Positions 8,474 through 18,462 of a stretch of 64,000 bases of DNA are shown piece by piece. Source of the DNA: Zasmidium citrigriseum (taxonomy: Eukaryota; Ascomycota; Dothideomycetes; Mycosphaerellales; Mycosphaerellaceae); contig NHNW01000003.1 of assembly GCA_002786025.1 (NCBI GenBank), forward strand, positions 62,001 to 126,000, read 5' to 3'. The notes below the pieces were generated by a model, which worked only from the letters and a program-made list of their open reading frames with translations, was not told the DNA's origin and did no database searches. A program made the translations under genes and the position numbers. Positions within the stretch are counted from its first letter, which is position 1, and every line of letters starts with the position of its first letter.

Positions 8474-10118
8474 TCATCTCCCAACTTCCTCTTCACACGG
8501 CCTGCGGATTTCACTCGGCGGCCTTTCTTGCGACACGGGGAGTTCGATGGAGTTGCATACATTACACGGCGGGAGTCTCGGACTGGATTCTAGATGGCTT
8601 TCAGCGAGCGGACTGACATTGGCTTTTGCGGACATAGCAATGAGGTCAGGCGGTAGACCGGGCGTAGGGCATTGCAATGAATTGAATTGAGCATGTGTGG
8701 CTGTCTCTGTCTCACCGTATCGTCGTGCATGTCTAAGTGGGATGTCTCTACTCACCTACGTCCACATCTTCTCCTGAACGACGAAGTGAAGTCGGCAGGT
8801 GGTATCGGCCCAGCGGCGGCAAGGAATCTCGGATCGGGTTGGTTCTGAGACTGTTCTCCCGAGAAGGCGGTCCCTGCTACAATGCGGTGTCGTGATCGGA
8901 CGGTCTTCATTCCGTACCTGAGAAGAGGAAGCCGACATGAAGAGATCCTGGCCTCTGCAGGCATGGAAGCAGTTGCGATCGTGCTCTTTCCCACTCTCAC
9001 ACACCATCCAGTGGAGACAGCCCTGAGCACAAGGAAAGCCGATGTCGTTCTGGACGCGTTGAGTTCGCGAGTCGCGACGAAGACATCTATCAAGGCTGGC
9101 AGCCTGGTTGAGACGGGGATGACCCTGTACATGTCCAGAACACGGCAGGCGGACCAGCAGCCGGTGTAGCACGGAGGAGTGGTGGCTTTGATACGAGACT
9201 CTTTCTAGATGCTGTCTTGGGAGATAGTGAGATGGTTGATGGTTGGAAACCGGTTGCTGGAGACATATGCTGCGCCGCGGGAATTAGCAGAGCGATATGA
9301 AACGCAACGGCTCTGGATGTGATGGCGTTCATTCGCGGCATTGCAAAAGCTTGTCGAACGACGAGCCTGCTGCCGACTGCGCGATGTGATCATGCTCGCG
9401 GAAGCTGACTCGCGCGTGTGGCTGCTTTGTTAAGAGGCAGCATGACAAGCATGACAAGTGGCGAGGGCGGCTGAATGGGCGATTGTGCATTGTTTGAGCA
9501 GCGAATGTGAATGAAAGAACGAGCTGCTGGATTTTGCGAGGATCCCATACAGAAGCAGCACAGCCAATCGCCAGCTGAAGAGCAAGCAAGGCGCTAGGGC
9601 GGGTGTGTGAAACGAGTCGAAACATCACGCTTTCCGCCGCTGCACCACCACCGCAACCCTCCCACGCCCACGCCCACATCTCCTGTCTCTGCGGCGCGCA
9701 AGCTGTCTCTGCCTCCTGAACGCCCGCATTGCTGGCGACGACCACCACCGCAACCTCCGCCCATTGTGCGCCGCCCCATCTATTGTTAAGCTGCTGCTGC
9801 CCAGCGCCCGTCTGTCGACGCTCACAGCGCCCACCTCTGCGCCAAAGCTTAAAGCGCCCGCCGCCCCATCATCCCTGCTGCCGCCCAATACCACCCAGCT
9901 ACTTGCTACCTCACCTGCACGCTCGGAGAATATCTGCTCTCACGACCTCGCTCCCGCCGCAACACCTGCAGAAATCGCCCGACGTGCAGCTGTCCATCGC
10001 TCGACCGACACCCACCTTGCCAAGCGGCGCAGCGGACTGCTGAGAGGCATACGGCGCCGGGACTCCCTCGCTCGACGTCTGGCGCACCGAGCGGCACCCA
10101 CTGCGCCAGGCCGCCGCC
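8474..10118. other. Long intergenic region with a weak cysteine-rich candidate
   Basis: About 1.6 kb between copy F and cla4. On the minus strand, near 9331, an ATG opens a signal-peptide-like stretch (AVAFHIALLIPAA); a different frame between 9172 and 8756 has ten cysteines in 138 codons, including CAQGCLHWMVC and NCFHAC, and runs into a possible donor (CTCAG/GTACGG). I could not join these into one convincing gene, so they are not called. From about 9600 to 10118 the plus strand is CCACC- and pyrimidine-rich, as expected of the cla4 promoter and leader. Confidence 0.4.
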
Positions 10119-12908
10119 ATGTCCAACGGACCGCCCAACCCGTAAGCAATTCCCGTTTTCCTTGCTGCGAGAGGGTGCAGAGCATGCGATTGCACGTGGA
10201 GGATCGCGAGGGCGGTGAAGGCGAGGGGTGCTCGAGGGGCTTGTGCCACGCTCGCATATCCCGCCCTTGCATCGTCACACAAGGACAGAATAAAGATCGC
10301 AATTACTGACTATCTCCTAGACTCTACAGGCCGGATCAGTTCCTCAATCCTGGACCTGCCCCTCGCCCGCCCACCGATCGTCCCAAAGTCACCCTCACCC
10401 CGAACGTGTATAACACCCCCGGCAACCCAAATTTGACGCATTTGAATAATGGTTCCGGCAGCTCGCTGAATTCACCTTCATCAACGTCTCTGGGGCGGTC
10501 AGAAACCTCCAACGGCGAGATGACGGTGATCAAGGATGGGTGGGCCAAGGTGAAGGAGGAGGGTGGTGGCTTCATGAAGGCTTTCTGGAATGAGCGCTTC
10601 CTGGTCTTGCGCGAGAAGCAGCTGGATTTCCTCAAATCGAGCTCCAGCAGCAAGACTGCCAACACCATCTACTTGCGCGATGTCTCGCATGTCACTCGGT
10701 CAGACAACTATCCATACAGCTTGGAGCTGACCAAGGAGGGCAACAAGATATGGATCCTCAAGTTCGACACCGACACTGACGTCTACAACTGGATGGACAG
10801 CATCTACGACCGCTGCCCGCAGATGGGAGGAGTCTCTCATCCCACAGGCTTCTCACATCGTGTGCATGTAGGATTCGACCCAGTCACGGGAGGCTTCGTT
10901 GGTCTGCCAGTTGAATGGGAGAGATTATTGAAGGGCTCGGCCTTGACCAAGGATGACATGGCCAAGAACCCTCAGGCGGTCATGGAGGTCCTTCAGTTCT
11001 ACACCGATAAGCTCCAAGTGAGAGCAGACGATCCTAAGTCATACCCATCGCTCACTCCTACACCGGGAGTTGAATCGAACAGAGAGAAGCAGCTTGGTTA
11101 TTCGGCTGGAAACGGCGTTGCCCCGCCGCGGCCGCAACCGCCAGGGGTAAACCGACAGGATAGCTACCAGGGTGCCAGGAACATCACTCCACAAGGCGGA
11201 TATTCCAGCTCGAGAGATCAGTCGTCCGACCGATACGGTCCACCAAAGCGAGCAGATACCGCTCCAGGACAGAGCGACGAGGAACGACGGAAGAGACAGC
11301 AAGAGGAGAGCCGGAAGCGGGCAGAGTCCGAACGCCGGCGAAATGAAGAAGAAGCAGATCGCAAGAGACGAGAGCAGGAGGACCGAGAATACAACGACTC
11401 CTTGCCCAAGAACAAGGTCCCGCTGGCCAAGCAGGAGATCGGTGGATATGGTGGAGAGTCAGGAAGAGAGGCGAGCCCAGGGCAGGGTCAAAGCAGATAC
11501 AATGCCACGAGACCTGCTCCACCGACACCCACGGGTTCAAAGAGTGGACAACCTGGGAGTCAACTTCCAATCCGCAATCTGCAAGCTCAGAGACCTGCTC
11601 CAGCACCGCCGGGATCTCAGAATGGTTCTTCCACCGCGGTGAAGAAGCCCGGTGTCAACGGTGCATCTCCCCACGCCGTGAAGCCCGCGCCTTCAGCAGC
11701 CGGTCAGTCGGGCAAGGAGAATCAACCCCTGACCCGAAAGCCTTCTGGTGCAGGCAATCACCAAAAGCAACCTTCTTCCAGCCAGGTCAAGCCTCTCAAT
11801 GTTGCGACTAAGCAGCCAACAGGCGGGCCAAAGGACCCCATCAAGCAGGCGGAAGCGGCACTCACTAAGAAAGAGCCTGCCGAGAAGCCTCAGAAGGAAG
11901 TGCGGATGAGTGCCATGTCTGACGCACAGGTCATGGAGCGATTGCGTTCCGTTGTGACCCTGTCCAATCCTCTTGAAAGCTATAACAAGCAGAAGAAGAT
12001 CGGCCAGGGCGCATCAGGATCAGTCTACGTCGCGCGTATTCGGGAGAACGCTCCCAGCAAGACCGCACAGAACCTTGTCAGGGAGTACGGGCCAAGAGCA
12101 CAAGTCGCAATCAAGCAGATGGATCTTCGTTCGCAACCCCGCAAGGAGCTGATTGTGAACGAGATCATCGTGATGAAGGAAAGTCGACACGACAATATTG
12201 TCAACTTCATGGATGCCTTCTTGCAAGAAGACACTTTCGAGCTGTGGGTTGTCATGGAGTTTATGGAAGGCGGTGCCCTTACGGATGTCATCGACAACAA
12301 CGCATCAATCACCGAGGATCAAATCGCCACGATCTGCTTTGAGGTATGCATTACAATCCGACAAGGAAGATTGATCCGTGCTAACACATTCACAGACATG
12401 CAAAGGCCTGATCCATCTCCATGCACAAAACATCATCCACCGAGACATCAAGTCAGACAACGTGCTGCTGTCCTCGCGGGGCGCGGTCAAGATTACGGAT
12501 TTTGGCTTCTGCGCCAAGCTGACAGAACAGCGTTCGAAGCGTGCCACCATGGTCGGCACGCCGTACTGGATGGCTCCAGAGGTGGTGAAGCAAAAGGAGT
12601 ACGGCTCAAAGGTCGACATCTGGTCTCTGGGCATCATGGCCATCGAAATGATCGAATCCGAGCCGCCTTACCTTAACGAGGAACCCCTGAAGGCTCTCTA
12701 CTTGATCGCCACAAACGGTACACCGAGATTGAAGAAGCCCGAGAAGCTTTCGAAGGAACTTAAGGCGTTCTTAAGCGTCTGTCTCTGCGTGGATGTTAAG
12801 AGCCGGGCGACTGCTGAGGAACTCGGCAAGCACGAGTTCTTGCAGCATGGATGCTCGCTGCAGAGCTTGAGCGAACTGCTGAAGTTCAGGAAGGGTGGCG
12901 GACACTAG
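10119..12908 (+). CDS. cla4: Cla4-type p21-activated protein kinase (PAK)
   Basis: Three exons, 10119-10141, 10321-12343 and 12396-12908, give 852 residues, normal for Cla4. A PH domain spans about residues 77-175 (starting [10 protein letters not shown]; membrane phosphoinositide binding). A CRIB motif follows at about 178-212 ([16 protein letters not shown], then GLPVEW; binds Cdc42/Rac GTP). A Pro/Gln/basic linker leads to the kinase domain at about 562-835, with [39 protein letters not shown] and a conserved C-lobe. The PH-CRIB-kinase order separates Cla4 from Ste20, which lacks the PH domain. Cla4 acts in polarity, septation and hyphal growth. The tiny first exon (MSNGPPNP) precedes a 179-nt intron; the second intron falls just before HRDIK. 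Confidence 0.95.
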
Positions 12909-13508
12909 ACGTGTCGAGGTCGGATATGGAACCCGGGACCTTTTGGTGAAAAGGAGAGACCATTTGTCCGGGCTCCGCGTCGGGGCCAATCTGATCGAGC
13001 GGACCGGGAAGGCCAGAGTGTACAACGGTCTAGAAGGGGACCGCTCGCTCTACTTCAGAACTTCACGCTCACGCCACCGGTGACAGCGATCTCACGCATC
13101 ACGGCCCGCTGGCACAAGTCGTGAATCGCCGAACGAGATTCGACATCCGTGTTGCGCGTGGTTCCCTCTGACATTCGCTGGCGCTCTACTGGGAGAAGAA
13201 GAATCATGGATTATGACCAAAGTAATTGATACTAACGTTGATGGGAAACTTGACTTGATGGACTGGCTGGTCTGGAAGCTTGCGGAAACGGGTGTTCACT
13301 CACCCAGAATTCATCCTTTTAGGTAGTGCGGATTGGATCACGGGTGTGTGATGGGGATGGTTGTTCTTTCTGATCCCCCGGCGGATGCCACGGCGAAGGG
13401 AGATAGACGAAATGACAAATTACGGGTTTACGGTCGATCAAAACCATACCAAGTCCATGTTCTCATTACAGGTTGACGACATTCAGAAGCGAAAGGCAAC
13501 AAGTCTGT
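12909..13508. other. Intergenic between convergent genes, nothing recognised
   Basis: 600 bases between the cla4 stop and the stop of the minus-strand dioxygenase, so it holds two 3' ends. I see no coding frame, tRNA or repeat that I would defend. Confidence 0.5.
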
Positions 13509-14531
13509 CTACAACCCGTCCCCAGGCCTCCAAGGCTCCCGCATCCACCTCTCATCCAAAGCACTCCCCTCCTCATAAAACCTCAAATCCGTACTCAACC
13601 TTATCCTCCCCATCGGATCATCATTCTTCACCGCGCCATGAATCATATAAGGATTATGAAAAACCACATCGCCCGCCTCGTAATCCCCCACCAGCCACCT
13701 CCTCTTCCTCCTCTCCCCTCCATGCAGTCCCGATTCAATCTCCTGCGTCAATTCCACGGCGTTGTGGGATAATTGCCCGTCTTTGGCCATGTTGACGTTG
13801 AATCCGTTGATCCTCTCCTCGGGAGAGAGGGTTTGCGCGCGGGAGTTGAATTCGGATTCCATGGCTTTGCCTACGTCGGTGGAGTTTTCGAGATACATCA
13901 ATCCGCCGCCCTCGGCTGTGCAGTCGCCTATCGGGACCCAGGCGGTTAGGAAGTCGGCTTCGCCGGCGCGGAGGAAGATTTTGTCGTAGTGGATTCCTGT
14001 GCTGAAGCCATTGGGGACGTTGTGGCGGAGGAGGGTGCGTTTGATTAGGACGTCGTTGGACCAGCCCATGAAGTCGCGGACGAAAGTACGCAGTTTGGGG
14101 TGCTCGAGGAAGGCCAGGTAGGTGGGGTGGGTGTGTGCGGAGATTAGTTTGTTGACCTTCTCGATATCCTCTGGGAGGTCGCGGCCGCCGTTGCCGTGGT
14201 GGGCTACGGGGTCGGCGGTAGGGTCAAAGATCCCTTCACGGGGTGTTGTGCCAGGTTTGAGGATTCCTGTTGGGGCGAGGTGGGAGAAGTAGGCTTCCCG
14301 CACGTCGAGAACGTCGGAGCGTGGCATGAGGTTCTTGACGAAGATGTAGCCTTCTTCGTCGAAGCGGCGGCGCATTTCATCAAGGGGCGTGGCGATAGGA
14401 GTCTCGCGCATCCATGCAACAGAGTCTTGGTCCAGGTGTTGGCCATAGTTGGATCGAAGTTTCGGGAGTTGGCCTTGTGAGTAAGTGAGTTCGTGAGCGG
14501 GCACTGGAGTGCTATCGATTGTGGCCGCCAT
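13509..14531 (-). CDS. Phytanoyl-CoA dioxygenase (PhyH) family Fe(II)/2-oxoglutarate oxygenase
   Basis: Single exon, 340 residues, ATG at 14531. Early residues include MRRRFDEEGYIFVKNLMPRS, the typical PhyH opening. The iron ligands are visible: His181 and Asp183 in GIHYDKIFL and His298 in YMIHGAVKN, with Arg in GRIRLSTDLRF as the likely 2-oxoglutarate carboxylate ligand. The middle has WVPIGDCTAEGGGLMYLENS, also conserved. The enzyme should hydroxylate a small substrate using 2-oxoglutarate and oxygen; fungal members often act in secondary metabolism or on amino-acid or alkaloid substrates. There is no signal peptide or C-terminal SKL (it ends PGDGL), so it is probably cytosolic. The substrate is not predictable here. 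Confidence 0.88.
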   Translation of the reverse strand: MAATIDSTPVPAHELTYSQGQLPKLRSNYGQHLDQDSVAWMRETPIATPLDEMRRRFDEEGYIFVKNLMPRSDVLDVREAYFSHLAPTGILKPGTTPREGIFDPTADPVAHHGNGGRDLPEDIEKVNKLISAHTHPTYLAFLEHPKLRTFVRDFMGWSNDVLIKRTLLRHNVPNGFSTGIHYDKIFLRAGEADFLTAWVPIGDCTAEGGGLMYLENSTDVGKAMESEFNSRAQTLSPEERINGFNVNMAKDGQLSHNAVELTQEIESGLHGGERRKRRWLVGDYEAGDVVFHNPYMIHGAVKNDDPMGRIRLSTDLRFYEEGSALDERWMREPWRPGDGL

Positions 14532-15152
14532 TGTGGGTGATTGTGGAGGAGATCTGTAGTCTCAAGAACTCGAGGTTGAAATGATGTCTCACATCAGGAC
14601 GAGTGAAGTTCTTATGTATCCAAAGCTTCCAGATTTACACGCGTGTAGTTAGCCGAAGGATCAACAGCCCCAGGCCGGCAAGATAACCTCCACACGTGGA
14701 GACGGATTCCTCGGGAGGGCATTGGCTCATGCAATAGACTGAGGTTCCAATTAGCTCGATCGTAAGCTTGGGTGAGCTCGGAGTCGGTCCATTAGTCTCG
14801 AAGCAGTAGGTCGCGGCGGCACCAGAGCTCATCCAGTACACGAGGAAGGAGTTCCCGCAGCTAGTGACCACATTGTCGTGCTATAACTTCCCGAACCGGT
14901 CATGTTGCAGTCTGTGAAGACACATCAACAGCATGTGAATGCCGGTCATGTTCTGGGTAGTGGCGTACCCCACAACATCTCTCCGCATTGTGGCAAATCT
15001 GGAGCCGTGTTGGAACGATGGGAGTTCGCAGCTTTCGTCTGCTGACTGTATGCGATTGCATTTCGGTGGTCTCTTTCGTCATCCCGAAGGCTGAAGTGAG
15101 TAGATCCAGCATATGCTCCATGGCCTGAAGTGTACATCGATGTCACGGCCTC
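14532..15152. other. Intergenic with a possible small minus-strand exon
   Basis: Between the dioxygenase start and the 3' end of the alkyltransferase gene, both on minus. The minus-strand frame 14635-14871 encodes about 75 residues with five cysteines (YCFET, VYCMSQCPPEES, STCGG) but has no in-frame ATG. An upstream frame (ATG near 15144) could be a first exon, but no splice pair I tried gave a convincing join. It may be a small secreted-type gene or a relic; it is not called as CDS. Confidence 0.3.
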
Positions 15153-16016
15153 TCACTTAAAGTCTCGAAAAGGCGGACCCTTGACCTTGCCCTTCGAATC
15201 GAATCGTACGCCCTCCTCATGTAGAAGCTCATGCTTATGTTTCGCGTACTTCCCGTCTTCGCCCCAAGAGCCTTTGAATCCACCAAGACTCCCATCTCCA
15301 GCCAGGATTCTATGGCATGGCACCTCAGGAGCGAATGGATTGTTCCTCATCGCGTTCCCGACCGCTCGAGCGCAAGTCTTGTGCGAGTTCTCACTGATCC
15401 AGTCGGCCATGGCGCCGTAGGTGCTGTATCTTCCTCGTGGGATCTGGCAGAGCATGCTCAGGGTTTGCTTGCGGAAGGCCGTGATGTCGGAGTCTGCGAT
15501 TCGTTTGAGCTGGATTGACATGTCGACTTCTGAGTCTTCGGTCTGCTGAAAAGTGTCGTTGGAGTCTTTTTCTTCACTCGTTTCTTCCTTCTTGACGGGA
15601 GATTTCGGCGATGGTAGGAAATACGACGACACAGTCGCATCTTTCTTCGACTTCTTCGGAGGCGACGAGGGGTCGCCTTTATCATCCGCCTTTCGCTTCT
15701 TCGGCTGTTTACCGCGTAGCTGGAGACTCTTCTGGTCCAGGTCGTACAGATTCTCCTCTCCAGTGGCGAGCTTCTCCGCCAGCGCAATAGCACTCTCCAA
15801 GTGTGGCGCGGTCATATTCTTAATCGCAGGTGACTTCAACTTCTGAGTCCACGGCGAGTCGATCCCGATGGCGTTATCGAGTACAATTCTCGCGAAGCAG
15901 TGGTCGAGATAGACTGTCCAGTTCTTCTGTGCCGGATCGCGGGCTTTGGCTAGAGCGGGAAGGTACTCCTGGTAGAGGTACTTCCAGCGCTCCTGGAGCT
16001 CGCTCAGGGCGGTCAT
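15153..16016 (-). CDS. mgt1: O6-alkylguanine-DNA alkyltransferase (MGMT) with N-terminal extension
   Basis: Single exon, 287 residues. Residues about 185-272 form the alkyltransferase DNA-binding domain: IPRGRYSTYGAMADWI, ARAVGNAMRNNPFAPE and the active-site motif VPCHRIL, with Cys234 as the residue that irreversibly takes the alkyl group from O6-methylguanine. The glycine-rich loop GDGSLGGFKGSWG follows. The first ~100 residues (from WKYLYQEYLPALAKARDPAQ to GEENLYDLDQK) are not the usual Ada-like N-domain but an extension with WTVYLDHCFARIVLDNAIG; I believe similar extensions occur in other filamentous ascomycete alkyltransferases. A basic linker with KKRKADDK and PPKKSKKD is a likely nuclear signal, and YFLPSPKSP resembles a PIP or partner motif. 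Role: direct reversal of DNA alkylation. Confidence 0.93.
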   Translation of the reverse strand: MTALSELQERWKYLYQEYLPALAKARDPAQKNWTVYLDHCFARIVLDNAIGIDSPWTQKLKSPAIKNMTAPHLESAIALAEKLATGEENLYDLDQKSLQLRGKQPKKRKADDKGDPSSPPKKSKKDATVSSYFLPSPKSPVKKEETSEEKDSNDTFQQTEDSEVDMSIQLKRIADSDITAFRKQTLSMLCQIPRGRYSTYGAMADWISENSHKTCARAVGNAMRNNPFAPEVPCHRILAGDGSLGGFKGSWGEDGKYAKHKHELLHEEGVRFDSKGKVKGPPFRDFK

Positions 16017-16605
16017 GGTTTATTAATATTCTCTAGATGAGTCACTGAGGAAGGATGTTGATGGATTTGAGAGGTCACTTTGCGAGCAACAACGCGAGCA
16101 GCGCGAGATTGATGGCAAGGATCGTGACGCCGCGACTTCGCCTCCGCGTTCTCCACCAAACTCTAAAGTGACGCGATGGCACGGGGCACTTAAAGTCGAG
16201 GTGAATGTTCTCATTATCTTCATTGAGGTGTTTATTACACTTATGCACTTTGGCAGAGTCTTGTCTAGAGTCATCAATTTACAATAGGCATTTTGGTAGA
16301 TTGAAGTAAAGTCGACTTGCTTCAAGAACGACAATCAGCAAAAGGTCCAAGTAAAGATCACGAACAGAATCGCGTGCAGTGTATTGAACGACCGCGTAGA
16401 TACTCTGCAATATGGCTTCTCGAGACCGTGTTCTTGTCGTTGTGCGCGTCCATGGGTGTGGATCGAGACTCGCGAGCGGCCACATTCCACGGCTCGTAGA
16501 TCCAAAACATGCAGCTTCGCCGGATTGTTGCCATGCGATGAAAGTTGCATCAGTCGTTCGACTACAGTAACACTGCTACACGCATCGTAGCACCCGCTCA
16601 GCAAG
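16017..16605. other. Intergenic, divergent upstream regions
   Basis: 589 bases between the starts of the alkyltransferase (minus) and the secreted PAN-like gene (plus). Open frames here are short and not family-like. No repeat or RNA gene is seen. Confidence 0.5.
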
Positions 16606-17236
16606 ATGTCTGCCAAAATGTCGTCAGCATCTCTCATCATCACCCTGCTGGCCATCTGGGCCGGCAGTGCAACTTGCCAGCGCGTCACCCCGAGTGAGTA
16701 CACCGTATACGCTTCAGACAAATCGCGTGAGGACTGATCGCTTTGTAGCTACAAGCATAGGCGGCTCGCAGATTACACCAGCACCAGCCAACGCAGCGGA
16801 CCAAGGAAACGCGCAGCTCCCGCCGCCGTCTTTTTCGGGTACATTCATGTACACAACTCCCACAACGTCCTGGAGCCCGCCGACGTTCCCGACGCCGGCA
16901 GCGGGCAGCACGCCGAGCTGCAACGACATCTCGTGCCCAGCAAATGATGGACAAGTTTGCCAGGATTCTTTGGAGGCGACGTATGGCATAGTTTGCGATG
17001 CTCGTTTCGCGGGTACTGTCATCGTGTCCAGTGGCAAACACAAGGAGAAGGCGAGGAAAAACAGGAGAGGCTATGCGGGGACGCTGGATAACTGCTCCGG
17101 CTTCTGTGATATGTTCAGCGCGGACAACTGTCTTGGTGTCGATTATAGTCCCGATGATGGCTATTGCATGGCGTATGCTGCCATCCTCGGAACGTTGGCG
17201 TCGCCTGGTGATATGGCTCTTGTGCGACAGTCTTGA
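16606..17236 (+). CDS. Small secreted PAN/Apple-like cysteine-rich protein
   Basis: Exons 16606-16693 and 16749-17236 give 191 residues. A clear signal peptide starts the protein (SLIITLLAIWAGSATCQ), followed by a Pro/Thr/Ser-rich spacer and then a cysteine module from CNDISCPANDGQVC to YCMAYAAIL. The order C-PANDG-VC, then IVCD, then LDNCSGFCDMF, then CLGVDYSPDDGYCM matches the degenerate PAN/Apple-like domain common in fungal secreted proteins. A related module (CPEADGRVI, then NDCFLQCD) occurs in the large secreted protein at 59239-62828. The basic insert KHKEKARKNRRGY interrupts the module and could be a processing site. It probably acts outside the cell or in the wall, binding protein or carbohydrate; an effector-type role is possible but unsupported. 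Confidence 0.75.
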
Positions 17237-18462
17237 GCGGGAGGTTCGATGTCGTGGATTGCTGTGCGATTGGTCTGAGAATTTGAAGGCATGGTTGTGA
17301 TCTGGAGATATGTGTAAGCTTTTGAATTCCAATGATCTTACCTTTGACGTCCATTGGTTGTCCTTCACTGCCACTTCCCGTGTTACAGCACGGCCGAATG
17401 GATGGCACGTTGCTGTGCGATTCAGACGCACGATACACCCGAGACCTCGTATTGGATTTTGTAGGTAGCACAGACCATGGTTCGTAATAGCATGGTTTTG
17501 CTGAGACATGGTCTCGTGCTCTGTGTCCGGAACGACCAACAGAATGGCTGCCGGTATTTGGAGATTCTTTGCATCAGCAGGAGAGCTTTGAAATCAGTGA
17601 GGTCGACCAGGACAGGCCATGAATCTGAGGCAATTCCAGATGAGATCCGATCCTGGGGAAGAAAAGTTTGATACCGACAGGGAGCTCGTTTTCTGTCCAA
17701 TGGAGTGCTCATTTACTGTCAGCAACAACACCTTCGTACGTGAAATTCACTGCTGTGAGGCAGCGTGCAAGACAGGCCAAGCGTGTAGACTGAAAGTCAA
17801 TGGTGTCTCGTTGAACATCAGGCTCAAGAGCCGACCACCAAAGTCCGCAGTCAGCAGGTTAGGCGGTGTAACCAGGTTTTGGCAGCGTTTGACGGTATTG
17901 TCATTAAGCAGCAGATTGCAGCCCAATCCCGCGGGCAAGCTATCCATGGCAGTGGGAGGCGACGGGTAAGCGGTTTGTGTAGAAGTGCACCTTGATGGAG
18001 GAGAAAAATGCAACGGCGGTGCCAGAGCACAGGAGGGGGCGGCGGGAGGAGTGTTGTGTCGTCTCAGAATCTGCGGATCCCCTGACGATCTTTGCGCGCG
18101 TCACACGAGTGCCGTCAGCGCGAAACCGTGGAATCCCGGATATACTTGGTGACTTGGTAAGGCTGCATACAGATGCCGGCTGCATGTTGGCGAGAGATCG
18201 AATGGATTGCCCGAAGCGGAGGGGATGCAAGTCAGCGGGATGCGATGGGGGGCCGTGGGCGATGGCGGCTCTGCACCTCCGCCGCCCAAAGTCCAATGCC
18301 GGCGGACTCCCGCGCAGGTCAATGACAGCCTTTCCCGGTCCGGCGAGTGAATGAATTGCAGCGCACGAGATTTCGGCCATCAAGGTGTTTACCGGAGCGG
18401 CGGGCCGTGACTTAGTATTGTGCGCTTGGGCTGGGACGATTGCAGCGATCTGGGCATTATCT
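17237..18462. other. Intergenic, no gene supported
   Basis: About 1.2 kb between the secreted PAN-like gene and the M16 peptidase gene. Frames up to 194 codons exist on the minus strand (17940-18524) but read as low-information shadow and overlap the next gene's 5' coding part. I see no transposon ends, tRNA or tandem repeat. Confidence 0.45.

Noticed and set aside
12895..13083. Possible tRNA-like stretch near 12920-12960 (GGAACCCGGGACC)
   Set aside because: No paired A and B boxes and no cloverleaf could be drawn around it.
16685..17539. 284-codon minus-strand frame
   Set aside because: It is antisense to the secreted PAN-like gene, which has a signal peptide, intron and cysteine module.
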